Assembly (NCBI GenBank): GCA_003254885.1
Contig: QANT01000187.1
Span: 1 to 46,140, forward strand
Length of the DNA stretch: 46,140 nucleotides
Reading direction: 5' to 3'
Source of the DNA: Purshia tridentata
Taxonomy: Eukaryota; Streptophyta; Magnoliopsida; Rosales; Rosaceae
Under the pieces are notes generated by a model. The model ran no database searches, was not told the origin of the DNA, and was given only the letters and a program-made list of their open reading frames with translations. A program made the position numbers and the translations under genes. Shown in pieces: positions 33,012 through 44,299 of this stretch. The number at the start of each line of letters is the position of its first letter. Position 1 is the stretch's first letter.

Positions 33012-36000
33012 TTAAGTTGACATTACCAGGGCTGCTCCATCACTGTCAGGTAAATCCTTCCATTGTTGAGTCACAGTCTTAATCTGGGTGTAAAATTGAA
33101 TTCCAGCTTTGCCTGCAGTTGACAGATCTCTAGCTTGAATTTCAGAAAAAGAAAAAAAAAAATAATAATAATAAAAGATCCCCTGATCCACTCAAAATAA
33201 TTGCCTCTATTGACTGGAAATTAGATGGTTATCAAGGTCGTATAATTTACCATCAAAATTAAGATCACCAGCAAAGGATGGCCTGGAGCTAGTAAACAAG
33301 GAACAGGGCAATGGAACTGAGATAGGAACATTTATGCCAACCTGAACCAAACCAAGTTCATCTCAAACTATAAATAAATTAATCAAATTCAATAAAATAT
33401 ACAACCAATAATTAATAAAGCAAAACATGCACGTCCAATATCCAAGACCGTACAAGTTAAAAGAGAATTAGACTTTCATTATTTGTCCTATCCTATTCTA
33501 AGACTTCAAAATTACAATAGAATTTTACCTGGCCGACTTCAATCTCAGTCTGGAATTTTCTTCCAGCCACACCTGATGTGGTAAATATAGAAGCCCCATT
33601 TCCATATCTACAATACAAAAAAAAAAAAAAAAANAAAAAAAAAAAAAAATTTTTTTAAAAAGACCACAAAGAGAGATAAGTTTCAAAAGGTATTGGTCCT
33701 ATAAGGGAATCCCGACAGAAGAAGCTTTGTAAAAACAATACTTATTTTTGTTGACTATGCTTATGGCCTCTTCAATGCTGTCAACCTGGGCATCAACACA
33801 ATTAGATCTTTCAATACATTCTGAGATGGCTAGACAAACACTTTTCCAATTAAGAAACTAGAGGTATGAATATCAACCTGCATACAAAGAAGAACTGGGC
33901 CAAAAATATCCTCCTGCAATATAAAAGAGGGATGTATAATAGTATAATTTATTTCGGGATAGAAGATTGAGAGCAAAGTGAAAGTCTTCAACTGAAAAAT
34001 CATTAGGTATAAAAACATATAATATAGAGAGAAAAAAAAAAAACAAACAAACCTTATAGCACTCCATGTCGGTTGTGACATCAGATAAGATGGTGGGACC
34101 AATGAAGTTGCCATGCTCAAATCCTGGAACCTATTTATCATTTACAAATCAACAATTCAAAATTAGAGCAGCCCAGACCCCTGAAATGCACTTGGGAAAA
34201 ACCAAATTCTTACGTATAATACAAAATCGGCAAAGAAAATTGTTACAGAAAAATAAATGCAAATAGCCAAAATATTAAATGAGAAAGTTATACTTTTAAA
34301 AACTGATACTTTAAAAATCTGGGGAAAGAAACAGTGATGTAACATTAACTAAAATAGCTACATTCATGGCGAAGAAATAATATAATGTGAATTCAAGTTG
34401 TATGAAAGAATATTATAGTCAACTCTTCTAAAGGACCTCCTTTAAGGTTGGGTTGTGTCATACTCTTCAATGCATACTGATTCTAGTTTAAATTCCGTTA
34501 TCAAAAATTAAATTTGTATGCAACTTAAATATCCATGTCCTTCCATGTAGGATAGATTAGATCTGTTAGATTTAATATGCTATATATGTGTCCTCAATAT
34601 TTCATTTTCTTAATAATATTAATATTATGTGGACAAATAAAACATTGCCATTTACCATGTAGGTGGCATGATATACAACCATCCACGTATAATATATAAT
34701 CCATAACATGGCTAGATTAGCAATCTGCCAAAGAGGTAATCACTTCACTACAGAGACCAATGCCTTTTAGGTAAATGGCACAAGTGGTATGCCTTTACCA
34801 CTAAGGTCATACACCTATGAATTTTTTTTTAACATCGTTATTCCAAAGACCCATTGTACTTAATTTCCCAAACCCATTAACCCCAAAAATAGATTTTCAC
34901 ATCTGCCGAGTCCTCTACGATTGCCTTTTGGTGGTAGTCCTTCATCAGCCCTTTCATCAGCAGCATCATCAATTCCCCACTGCTGCTGAGGTACCATCAG
35001 CCCATAATTATCTTCGGAAAGATGTTAAGTTCTGTGTGCCACTCCCTAATTTTGGTCATATTGTGAGATGGCCTGCCATGTCTCCATTCAGCAGATTAAG
35101 AACACTTTGGGGGTTGGAGTTTTAAAAGCTTTTTGGTTTTGAGTATTGTTTTCTCGAAGGTTTTTGTATGTTGTTTGAGATGTTGTGTTTCATTTTCTTT
35201 GTTTGTAGGTTTGGGTGGCTTGTTTTGTTTTGATGTTTCTTTGGCTAAAAAAATGTGTTATGTGCCAAAAGGCCTAGTGTAGAATAAGCAACTGAAAAAT
35301 AATTTATGTTGTTTTAGTGGTTCATCTCCAATGTCACTATTTCTTTTACTTTGTTTTAACATTTGGAACTAATTATTATGCTTGAATAATGATCAGTAGT
35401 TTTCTCAACACTTTAATTTTTCAACTCCCAGAAGGCTTATGTCTCAACGCCTTGAGACTTACGCCTCATCTCACTGATAGTAAATTTCTTCACATTACGC
35501 TTTCACCTTTCAAAACATTGAGCACCATAAGATTCCAGCGAGTAACATGGTGTATTATAAGATAGAAAAAGAAATTACCACAATATCTCTACCGTCAAGC
35601 ACCAGTTTTGCACCATTTTCAACACCTGTTTGGATCAACCTGCATATATGTTCCTTTCCCTGCAAATAAAAAAGAATACAATTAATTAGGAACTGATATA
35701 TCTGCCAGATGCAAACACAAGAAGCATCCGAAGTTCTCAAAAAGCTTGTAATGGTCCTCCAAAGTAACGACTCAAAATATTTTCACTTATGTAATACAAC
35801 ACAGAACTATAACATTATTTGTGTGATTTAACACAATACAGAACTATACCATTATTTATATGCATTTAATAACCTTACAAATTCAATGCTAAACTCGTGA
35901 AAGTTATGAATCATGTATCAACCTGCTTGGTAATCACTGGACCAAGGTCTACATCTGGCTCTGTTCCAGCATTAACCTTAAGTGCTTTGGCACGCTCCAC

Positions 36001-39000
36001 TAGTTTATCTTCCCTGGAAAATGTAACAATAACAAAACTCTCTCACACAAACTTTTTTGATATTTATCAACTAATTTAGTTCTGACATGCTAAACATACA
36101 CATACAGAGGCATATTCACAATACAGACTCACAAAAGTGGAGAGTTTCTCATACAATTGGTTCAACATACTTACATACCTAAGAAACTCAGATATAATTT
36201 TCATATTTCCTTAAAAATTTGACTAAGGAATAATCCCTAAACTCAGAAGATACCGACGCCCAAAGGAATGTCCATAGTATTCTAAATTGAAGCATTGCTT
36301 TCCATACACTTGGATGAATTCACAAATTTCAGTCAAAGAGAATAATATCATCACATATTAAAGGCAACAATGTGATGACATGCCCCTACTTCATATAATT
36401 GATCGTACACTTCTCAATAACCACATCTCCTAAAAAGAACACACTACCAGAATCTTGATCAAGGCAAGGTTCTTTTACAGCAAAGTTCAATCATGTGAAT
36501 TTTATAAATTTACAAAAACATGTGAACACCCTGAAGTTGCTTTTGCCTCTACATTACAGAGAGACTATAGAAGCATAGTAGTTATTTGTGTGTTATAATT
36601 ATGGGGTCTGACCACTATATGTAGGGAAACCCAAGATAACGTAGTGGTCTAGTGTTGATTTGTTCCCCTGTATCTGTATCTGAGGTGAACATAGGCATAT
36701 ACACAGAAAGGTGAAATAACTAACAGTATCAGTATGGCTAGGTATACAGTTTTTAACCTTCAATGGATATAACTCAAAAATGCAAGGGTTAAGGAAATCT
36801 AGAAACATTTTATAAGGGGGACAAAACGCAATACCATAGTCTTATGCCTCCAATAAAAACAACTGTACTGAGTGCCATGCACTTTTGTCCTGCAGCACCA
36901 AAACCAGCAGCAACTAGAGCGTTCAAAGTAGCATCCATGCTTGCATCAGGCATAACAACTGCATGATTTTTGGCTCCAACATTGGACTGAATACAATAGT
37001 CAACCAGCCAATTTACATTGACTTCAACTACTGCATTGGTAAAAGTGCAACCACATTGCTCATAGTACGAACTGCAGGTTTGTTACCAAAGAAGATGCTT
37101 GGAAATTACCTGAATGCGTTTCCCTTTAGCTGATCCTCGTGAATATATGTAAGCACCAGCCTTTATAAAATTTTGAAAAGAAAATAAACAAACATGAAAA
37201 CTAAAGCCTATGTGAAAATGCAAGTAACAAATTCCATGAAAAATAAAATCAAGAAAACTCCTAGCCCAAAATAAGACAAAAAAGAATTCTGAGATTACAA
37301 AACTCTAAAACAATGTTGCTCAATGCATATAAGATATCAAAATACTATTTTAAAAAAGGAACCAAAGAGAACAAGAATAAGTAAGGTGGAGACCAACAAT
37401 ACAAAGAGTATTAAACATTACAATTAAATACTATCAACTCAAAATCAACTCTTCATATAAAGCATGTTGATAGATGTCTAGTTTGGGTACATAATCTAGG
37501 AAAATGAATTCTAATATGTTGGCACATTATCTCACAATATAATAAACTAGATAGTTAAACATGTTTTTCTTTTAACAGTATTCTACCTTTTAAGATAGAA
37601 ATTTGTTTTAGCTTCTTAACTACTTTCCAAATCCTCTTTATCTTCACATCTGAAAGGTTATGCAACATCCACTGAAAAGTTTTCCTCACTTCACTATTGA
37701 TAGATTCCTCCAGCACCAAACCTATTGATGTACAGGCTACACACTCCAGATACACCCATCTTCAATGACCTTACTTCAGCAAATAGTATTGTAATTTTGA
37801 ATTAATAGCATAACACCCCGGTTGAACCAGCTGGGCCATTAATGGGTCTGCATTACCATTTGCATCTGTATTAAGGTTGGGACTTGGGATAAATCCTACT
37901 AACTATTTTTTGAATTGGACTGTCTGGAAACATAGTTGGAATCTGGTCAGACAGCCACTGGTTTTAACATGGTCATTTAGTAGTAAAAAGTAACCCCAAA
38001 TTGAGGGCATTGAGGCTCTGGACCCAGGTCCTCAACAATCAAGTACTCAATTGTAGGAAGTTTTTTATTTTATACGCTACATATACCAGTTTTAATAAAA
38101 CATAAGAAATTTAAAATATTCGTAACTTCTATCTGCAATAAGCTCTACCAACAAGAAAAAGGAAAAAGATAATCATAGATGTTTACTAACTTGAAAACTT
38201 GTGAATTTTAGTATAAAGATTAAAAAACTGCAACTTGTAAAAGTAGTTCAATTGAGGAAAAACTTACCGCACTTGGTCCAACAAATGAGATAGCTTTAAT
38301 ATCATCATCATCACAAATAGCATTAAGAATATCCTGCTCCATATCAAAGTTTAGATAATGTAAAATTTTACAGAGCAAAAAATATATATTAATTGCTAAG
38401 CAATATTGAAACATCAAAAAAGTTTTTCAATTTCAGTTAAACTTCCAGAGAAAGACTAGAAGAAAAGCGAATAACACAAATGGCACAGACAAAACTGAAG
38501 TGGATTTGTTTGAAAGCATCCAAATGAAAATGTTGCATGGTTTACTAAAACTTCAATGAATTTTATCAAATCAGAGAATTGGTGCAATTTCAAATGGTTT
38601 AATGGACTGAACAAAAAGCTGATAAATGATTGTTAAGGAAGCCTTACATTAGTGCCGTGAACGATATTTAAAACACCATTGGGCAAACCAGCCTCAATTG
38701 CTAACTCTGCTAGCATCACAGAAGCTCCTGAAACAAAACACCATAGAATATGTCACTTCTTTTTAAAGCATAAACATATGCATCTGTAGTAAAACAAAAA
38801 AATGGTTGCCAATATGTCCTGTATTCTATTTTATATATATAAAGAAAAAAGGCATTGGATTAAAATCCAAAATTATTTTAGATGCAGTACTTTAATTAAT
38901 AAAAATTGAAAATCATAGCAATTGAGAGAAAAGAAAAACAAAAACAGGTTGGGAGGAGGGGAGACTATCAAAGGCCCCCTCAATTGCTAACTCTGCAAGC

Positions 39001-39586
39001 ACTGCAGAACCCCTGACAAGATCATAGAATATATCACTTCTTTTCAAACGATAAACATACACGTGTGTAGTGATGTGAAGAAGAAGCCAACCAGTGTTTT
39101 TTCCAATGTAGTTAAAACCAGACTGAACCAGTTGATCAAATGGGATTAACCAGTCTGAGTCTGACCAGAATAACTGAGAACCGGTTTGTTGGCGGTTTGC
39201 TTTTTCATAAAAAAAACTGGCCAAAAGTGATGAACCAGTCAGTTAAACGATGAACCGATCGACCAGTCACGGTTGAACTGGCAGGTTCTTTTTTTTTTTT
39301 ATAGGGAACAACAATTTATTAATAATAGAAGAAATTACAAAACAAGATGGACAAGAAGTCCACTAGGGATACAGAAACTTGAAATGAAACAAAGCCACCT
39401 AAACCAAACAACAACTTAGTTCAAAATAGCAGACGAATCAGATAAATCAAACCAAGGGGCACATTGCTAAAATACTTAGACAATGAGCCCCAAGGGGAAG
39501 CAAGAAATTAACTCTTTCCCATAGTGAAATCAGCTCTTCCTTCTCTAAGAAATATTCTTCATTCATTTCACACCACACAGCCCCAA

Positions 39587-39633
<47 letters not shown>

Positions 39634-42600
39634 ACAAGTGTTGGAGTTCAAAAAAGAGAAAGAAATAACGTATGTATATCATATATATATATATAGAGAG
39701 AGAGAGAGAAAGGATCAAGGAGTAAAAGCTCTAAAATTCAAATATCACATTACTAGGAAGGTATGGCAATCACCTGGATCCTTTTCTGATGGCTTTAGAA
39801 TAAATGTATTGCCACATGTGACTGCAATAGGGAACATCTGCATGTAAATATAGCATAAACGTAAAAAAAAAACACCTTTAAAAATTAAATTAAGAATAGC
39901 CATTTTGCCACCTCAACTATGACCCAGGTGTCAAATTTCCCCCAAATTAAAATTCCGGTAATTAAGCATCAAACTTTCAAAAATCGGTCAATGTGGACTA
40001 GTTTTCAAGGATTTCATCTAAATTTTTGTCCAAAAATCGTGCAAGGGAAACATGGAGATTTCAGGCCCAAAGCCTTACATGGGCCAGACACAGTTTGACA
40101 TTACCAAAACTTGTCCCCTTTCTCGAAATCTAGGGCCTGAAAAGGAACAAAATTTGGTCACATAATGACAAACCCACAAGACCTAGGTTTTGAATGTGAA
40201 TGTTCATTTTGCCCTCACTCGAAGGGGATGTGACATTTTTTGGACAGAAATTTGGATGAAATACTAGAATATTGGCCCACATTGACCTATTCTTAAAAGT
40301 TTGATGGCTTAATTAACCAAATTTTTAAGTTAGGGGGAAATTTGACACTCGGGTCATAATTGAGGGGGCAAATGGCTATTAAACCTTAAATTAAACATTT
40401 CTATTTCTTATATCATTGCAACAAAAAGTCTAAGCATAAACTTAAGATCCTAAATTCTGCATGCATGCAATTAAAAAAATATATATATGGCAAATTGGTC
40501 ACACAGTGGCAACTATGAATAAAGTGTCCATTTTAACATAATGGCATTTTCAAGCATATTGTTAAGATAAAAGAAGAGTATCGAGTACCAAATATTCAAC
40601 TAAAGCCTGCACACATGGAGTAGAATAAGAGAATTACTGAAGTAGACAGACATGTCCTTTTACTCAACTATTGTCTAATTGTCATCCTAACCACAACTTG
40701 TTGTCTAGTTTAAAAGCTCATGGATGAAAATCATACACAATCTCTAATCACCTCATTAAGAAAGTGTCTGCATAAAAACCATAGCCCAAAACTAAACAGC
40801 AAATAAAATAAAAAAATTGTATAGCAAGCTTACCCATAACGGGATCATGGCTGGAAAGTCGAAAGGGCAAATCCCAGCACAAACTCCAAGTGGCTCTCTA
40901 ATGCTGTAGCTATCAACTCCATTAGATACATTGGAAACAAATTCACCCATCTGCAGAGTTGCCAGTCCACAAGCATGTTCCACCACTTCTGCAAGGGGAA
41001 ACCAGCAACCAAAGACTTATTGGAGGTAAGCATGAGCGAGTGAGCAATTAATAAATTTTTGGAATTTAAAACACTGACCTAGACCATGTAAGACATCACC
41101 ATATGCATCCTTCAATGCTTTTCCATGTTCGCTTGTAATGCTCATAGCAAGCTTATCCTAGGAAAAAAAAAAATTTGTTATAGTTCCCATTAATAAAAAT
41201 TCTTTAACCTGAAATTTTTAGATTGCACCAAGTAAATAGCGACAAAGATTTACAATGTCTCTCCGTATAAGCTCTTGGAACTTAAACATAATGCGTTGAC
41301 GAGTAGTAATAGGCGTATTTCGCCACAATGGAAACGCACGTTTAGCTGAAAATACTGCAGCTTTGAACTCCTCATTTGTTGTTAAAGGAACTTGAGAAAC
41401 AACTTGCTGTGTTGCCTAGCAAATAGAAGACATGGATACCAATAACTTGACATTGACAAAATGAATACAAAATGTTAATTCTTTTCAAACTTACAGGGTT
41501 CAGAACATCAATGGACACAATTGACTGTGAATCAGCAAATCTACCTCCAATGAGATTGGGAACTCTCTGCTATACATGACAGAAATTCAGTGTGAAATCA
41601 TATAACACCCAATAAAGGGAGAGAGAGAGAGGATAATGGCAATATTTCTTGATGTAGGTGTATCACAATGTGTTTCCCACAGAAGTAGTCTGGAAAAGAC
41701 TACGTTGAGTTGCACTGCATTTAATAACATCTAGCTTACCGGGGGGTTGCACTGTCTCCAAGATGGTTCTACAACCGCAGAGTAATTGTTTCTTACAAAA
41801 GATTTCTGCATACTCAAAGACTTGAAGTTTCTAACTGCAACACAACATACCATCATCCACTGTAAGGAAACTGAATTATTTTTTTTCTTTTTCCTTTCTT
41901 TTGCAGGAAAGAAACTAAAAAGCTTGTGTTCTTAATGATTCTCATAACTGTTATACAAACTAATGGTTTAAAATTGCACTAAGTAATTTTTTTTTACCAG
42001 AAGAGGTATGTAATTGAATAGCCAAAAACCAGAACATAACCCTTAAAAAACCACTCCAGTCATGTAGAGTATGGGGATGGCGAGTGGTAATTGGCACATG
42101 GCACATTGATTAAACTACAACATAAGAAGATATGCTAGTGTTGATTGTAAAGCACGAAGGACCTTGTGTCAACTGGTTCACTAATTTTTTGAGGGCTTTT
42201 CTTTTACTTTCTTTTTTCTCTTGATAGAGCAAAGAATATTTAAGAGTTAACGCTCAATGAAAGACTCTATTATACTTAATAACACAAAAGCTCAAATTAA
42301 GGTCATCTACCTGCCATATTTCCTTGTCGAAGCTTTGCCTTAACATTATAAACATGCTTTGGAGTCGATAAAAGATCTGGATTGCTTTGTCTTAATCTCT
42401 TTAGAATTTGACGAGGTTTTAATCCAGATTCTGTCATCTCTTTAATTAGCAAAACTTCTCTCTCTGAGAAACGACGAGCAGAGGGATGTTCTGAAATGTC
42501 CTTCAAGGGTTCATGGTTGTGTGTTCCATTTTTTATAGTAAGTACCCACAAGCCATCATCCTTTTTACCTACAGCTTCAAAAGGACAATTTGTCAGCCGA

Positions 42601-42860
42601 GAACCTGTTTTCCTCCTGCGGCTATGTTCACTAGAGGACTCATCAGCACATTTCTGCCTGTTACGATAAACACCTCCTCTGTCACAGCCAAGGATAACCA
42701 CTCTATCCCTCTTAGACTGCTTGATAGTTACAACATATCCCTGTGATACAGCAAAGTCACCAACATGTTGAATGAGTTCATCACGATCCACAAAAGTTCC
42801 AGGCGGAGGTGGAAGCATCTGTGGCGGGTCATTTAACTCTGTGTAACTCTCAAGGTCCAT
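33012..42860 (-). CDS. FAR1-type zinc-binding domain fused to methylmalonate-semialdehyde dehydrogenase-like protein
   Basis: Exons from 42860 down: 42311-42860, 41740-41834, 41495-41566, 41254-41415, 41079-41157, 40834-40988, 39774-39837, 38648-38727, 38268-38333, 37110-37160, 36835-36986, 35923-36013, 35579-35659, 34053-34130, 33878-33913, 33742-33785, 33529-33607, 33251-33341, 33012-33112; 708 codons, no internal stop. Residues 1-183 form a FAR1/MULE-type DNA-binding module: [14 protein letters not shown], Cys59, Cys92, His114 and His116 (THNHE), then [10 protein letters not shown]. Residue 184 on is the ALDH6 fold with the same 18 splice phases as the neighbouring gene. The catalytic Cys494 (GQKCMALS) and Glu (EDIFGPV) are kept. 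Asn is Asp363 (CPFDFP), Arg in FRGLE is His317, and Arg before Cys is Lys493. [10 protein letters not shown] has become [11 protein letters not shown]. No presequence is present in this form. It may be a regulatory pseudoenzyme (inference). Confidence 0.82.
33601..33660. repeat. Poly-A run with an ambiguous base in intron 16 of the fusion gene
   Basis: A long A homopolymer with N at 33634 follows the acceptor of exon 17. It is likely a sequencing or assembly uncertainty and does not affect coding. Confidence 0.8.
34430..35570. other. Enlarged intron 13 of the fusion gene
   Basis: This intron (34131-35578) is far longer than the corresponding intron of the first MMSDH gene (25680-25792). An open frame at 34817-35125 has no recognisable domain. 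The insert is probably transposon-derived, but no termini were identified. Confidence 0.4.
38690..39075. repeat. Partial duplication of exon 8 and its flanking intron
   Basis: CCTCAATTGCTAACTCTGC in exon 8 (from about 38690) recurs at about 38978, and both copies continue through ATAGAATATRTCACTTCTTT and CATAAACATA-like DNA. The second copy keeps about 35 bp of exon 8 sense (AVLAELAIE on the minus strand) without a working downstream donor, so it is a dead pseudo-exon in intron 7. Confidence 0.8.
39289..39590 (-). mobile_element. 5'-truncated LINE (3' end with poly-A) in intron 7 of the fusion gene
   Basis: On the minus strand this ends TTTATTAATAAATTGTTGTTCCC followed by an A tail (T-run at 39289-39300), as in plant L1-type LINEs. 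The upstream sense strand encodes short LINE-like ORF2 tail phrases ([21 protein letters not shown]) with stops. It is inserted in the sense orientation of the host gene, next to AG/TA microsatellites. Confidence 0.6.
39585..39712. repeat. (TA)n(GA)n compound microsatellites
   Basis: Two TA runs, each followed by a GA run, lie at about 39585-39630 and 39680-39710, just downstream of the LINE fragment within intron 7. Confidence 0.85.
39895..40380. mobile_element. MITE with ~140-bp terminal inverted repeats in intron 6 of the fusion gene
   Basis: The left end AATAGCCATTTTGCCACCTC and the right end, whose reverse complement is AATAGCCATTTGCCCCCTCA, extend as matching arms through GTGTCAAATTTCCCCC, ATCAAACTTT and TTTCATC. 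The element is about 486 bp and non-coding. No clear target-site duplication was seen. Confidence 0.8.
41998..42037 (-). other. Candidate alternative first exon with presequence-like codons
   Basis: Inside intron 1 the minus strand has ATG and 13 open codons ([13 protein letters not shown]) ending in G before GTAAAA. That is the same phase as the FAR1 exon and the presequence exon of the other gene, so splicing to 41834 gives ...[15 protein letters not shown], a basic, acid-free N-terminus like a mitochondrial presequence. There is no transcript support, and the donor is not a strong consensus. Confidence 0.35.
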
Positions 42861-42883
42861 CCTTAATACTTGGCAGACAAACC
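42861..42883 (-). other. 5' UTR part of the FAR1 exon
   Basis: A CAATGCAG acceptor just upstream (minus strand) defines a 23-nt leader before the ATG at 42860, indicating that at least one upstream non-coding exon exists. Confidence 0.45.
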
Positions 42884-43180
42884 CTGCATTGAAACGTCCA
42901 TATAATCAGCACTCATGTATCTAATTGTCCACACATTAAATGTTAAAGTTACAACTTGTCACAGTCCAGGATTCTGTACCAAATACTCATGCATTGTGAT
43001 ATGATCCCTTCAAAAACATAAGAGGCATTCTCTTGTTTTATTTTATTTTATTTTATTTTTTTTTTAAAAGAATTTTGGATGCTGGATCTCTATAATGGTC
43101 ATCCATGCCCCCCCTAATCTCAGATTGTCATAAAAGTAATGCAAGATACATAACTGCAGGAAAAGTAAAATGACACACAC

Positions 43181-43222
43181 CTCATACACCAGCATGAATA
43201 TTCTCTTCAAAAATCTCATTTC
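43181..43222 (-). other. Possible 42-nt 5' UTR exon with an upstream ORF
   Basis: On the minus strand, TCTCAACAG precedes GAAATGAGATTTTTG.. and the segment ends at GAG before GTGTGTG. If spliced to 42883, its ATG opens an upstream frame starting MRFLKRIFMLVYEG that stops a few bases before the main ATG. The evidence is splice-site consensus only. Confidence 0.3.
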
Positions 43223-44115
43223 CTGTTGAGAAAGAAGGAAAAATACACAGCGTCAAATTACTCAGGTTCTACGTCTCAATCAGCTTGTTCTCTGACTGTC
43301 TTATAACTCATGTTGTCCATTATTCACCGATGTTAAGAATATCCACTTCACCCAATTAGAATTGGTTGATGTATTCTTCCGACACACCTGAACTTTTTCA
43401 GGTCTACTTGATTTAATGTCAAATAATAATAAAAAAATTTATAAGAAACATACTTCCATTAAAATAAAAATGAAAGTTACAATACAGGGGACAAGGAATC
43501 CACTGACTAAACGAAGTATAATCTAAAACAAACAACATCAATAACATTACAATAAAACAGTAAAGAAACAGTAGATTAGCACTGCAGCACTCGGGTCATA
43601 AAACAATAGCAACAGGATAGCCCCTACACTGAAAAAACTGGGCTTCATTTTGGGGCATCATTATGGGCTTCAGCTTCAGCTTCCTCAGTTTTTAAGGATA
43701 TCTATTTTTCTGCATTACTTTTAAACTGGAATGCAGCTGTTTATTAATTTCTTCTGCTTTGTGTAATTGCTGTACTTGATATGTAGCTGGTATAGTTAGT
43801 CTGCTCGATACTAAACAAAGTTTTGCTTCCTCTTGCTCGCATAGATACCCGATCACTCCAAGCAGATGAAACGAAACACACACATGATGCCCTTTGTGCA
43901 CCCAATTTAAGCCAAATGCATCAAAACCTTACATTCGCTTACTTAGGAACAAAAAATAAATAAAAAACGTTGAAAACTCACAGAATTAAATTTCAAACAA
44001 CTTATGCCGTCCGTTACTAAACAATTAAACTAATATCCAACGTATGGATTTTCTTAAGCTTTTTCTCAGAGTTTCTCTGGAAACAAACAGAAGTTGGAAC
44101 TGACGGAAAACTCAC
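43223..44115. other. Leader intron of the fusion gene
   Basis: AT-rich DNA without recognisable coding exons. The open frame at 43692-43901 has no known domain. It probably represents an intron in the 5' UTR of the fusion gene. Confidence 0.35.
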
Positions 44116-44290
44116 CGGCGAAAAGACAGTGGCGGACGTCCGACGAAGCTAGGGCTTTTGGCTCTTCGTCATTTACTCTGAGTCGCTGTGATAATCGAAC
44201 TCAACCCGTTTGTAGAATGAGTCGGACCTTGCGATGGGTTTGGTGTGTCTTGACTCTCGGTGAAAAAAAAGACTTTAGTTTGGCGGGGTG
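44116..44290 (-). promoter_or_regulatory. Likely first 5' UTR exon / promoter end of the fusion gene
   Basis: A locally GC-richer stretch ends (minus strand) with CGCCG before GTGAGTTT, a strong donor. The content (CGACGTCCGCC, GCCCTAGC) is typical of plant leader exons. The transcription start should lie near 44200-44300. Confidence 0.4.
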
Positions 44291-44299
44291 AAAATGAAT

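Noticed and set aside
34817..35125. A 102-codon open frame in intron 13 of the fusion gene
   Set aside because: No recognisable domain, located within an intron of the opposite strand, probably part of an unknown insertion.
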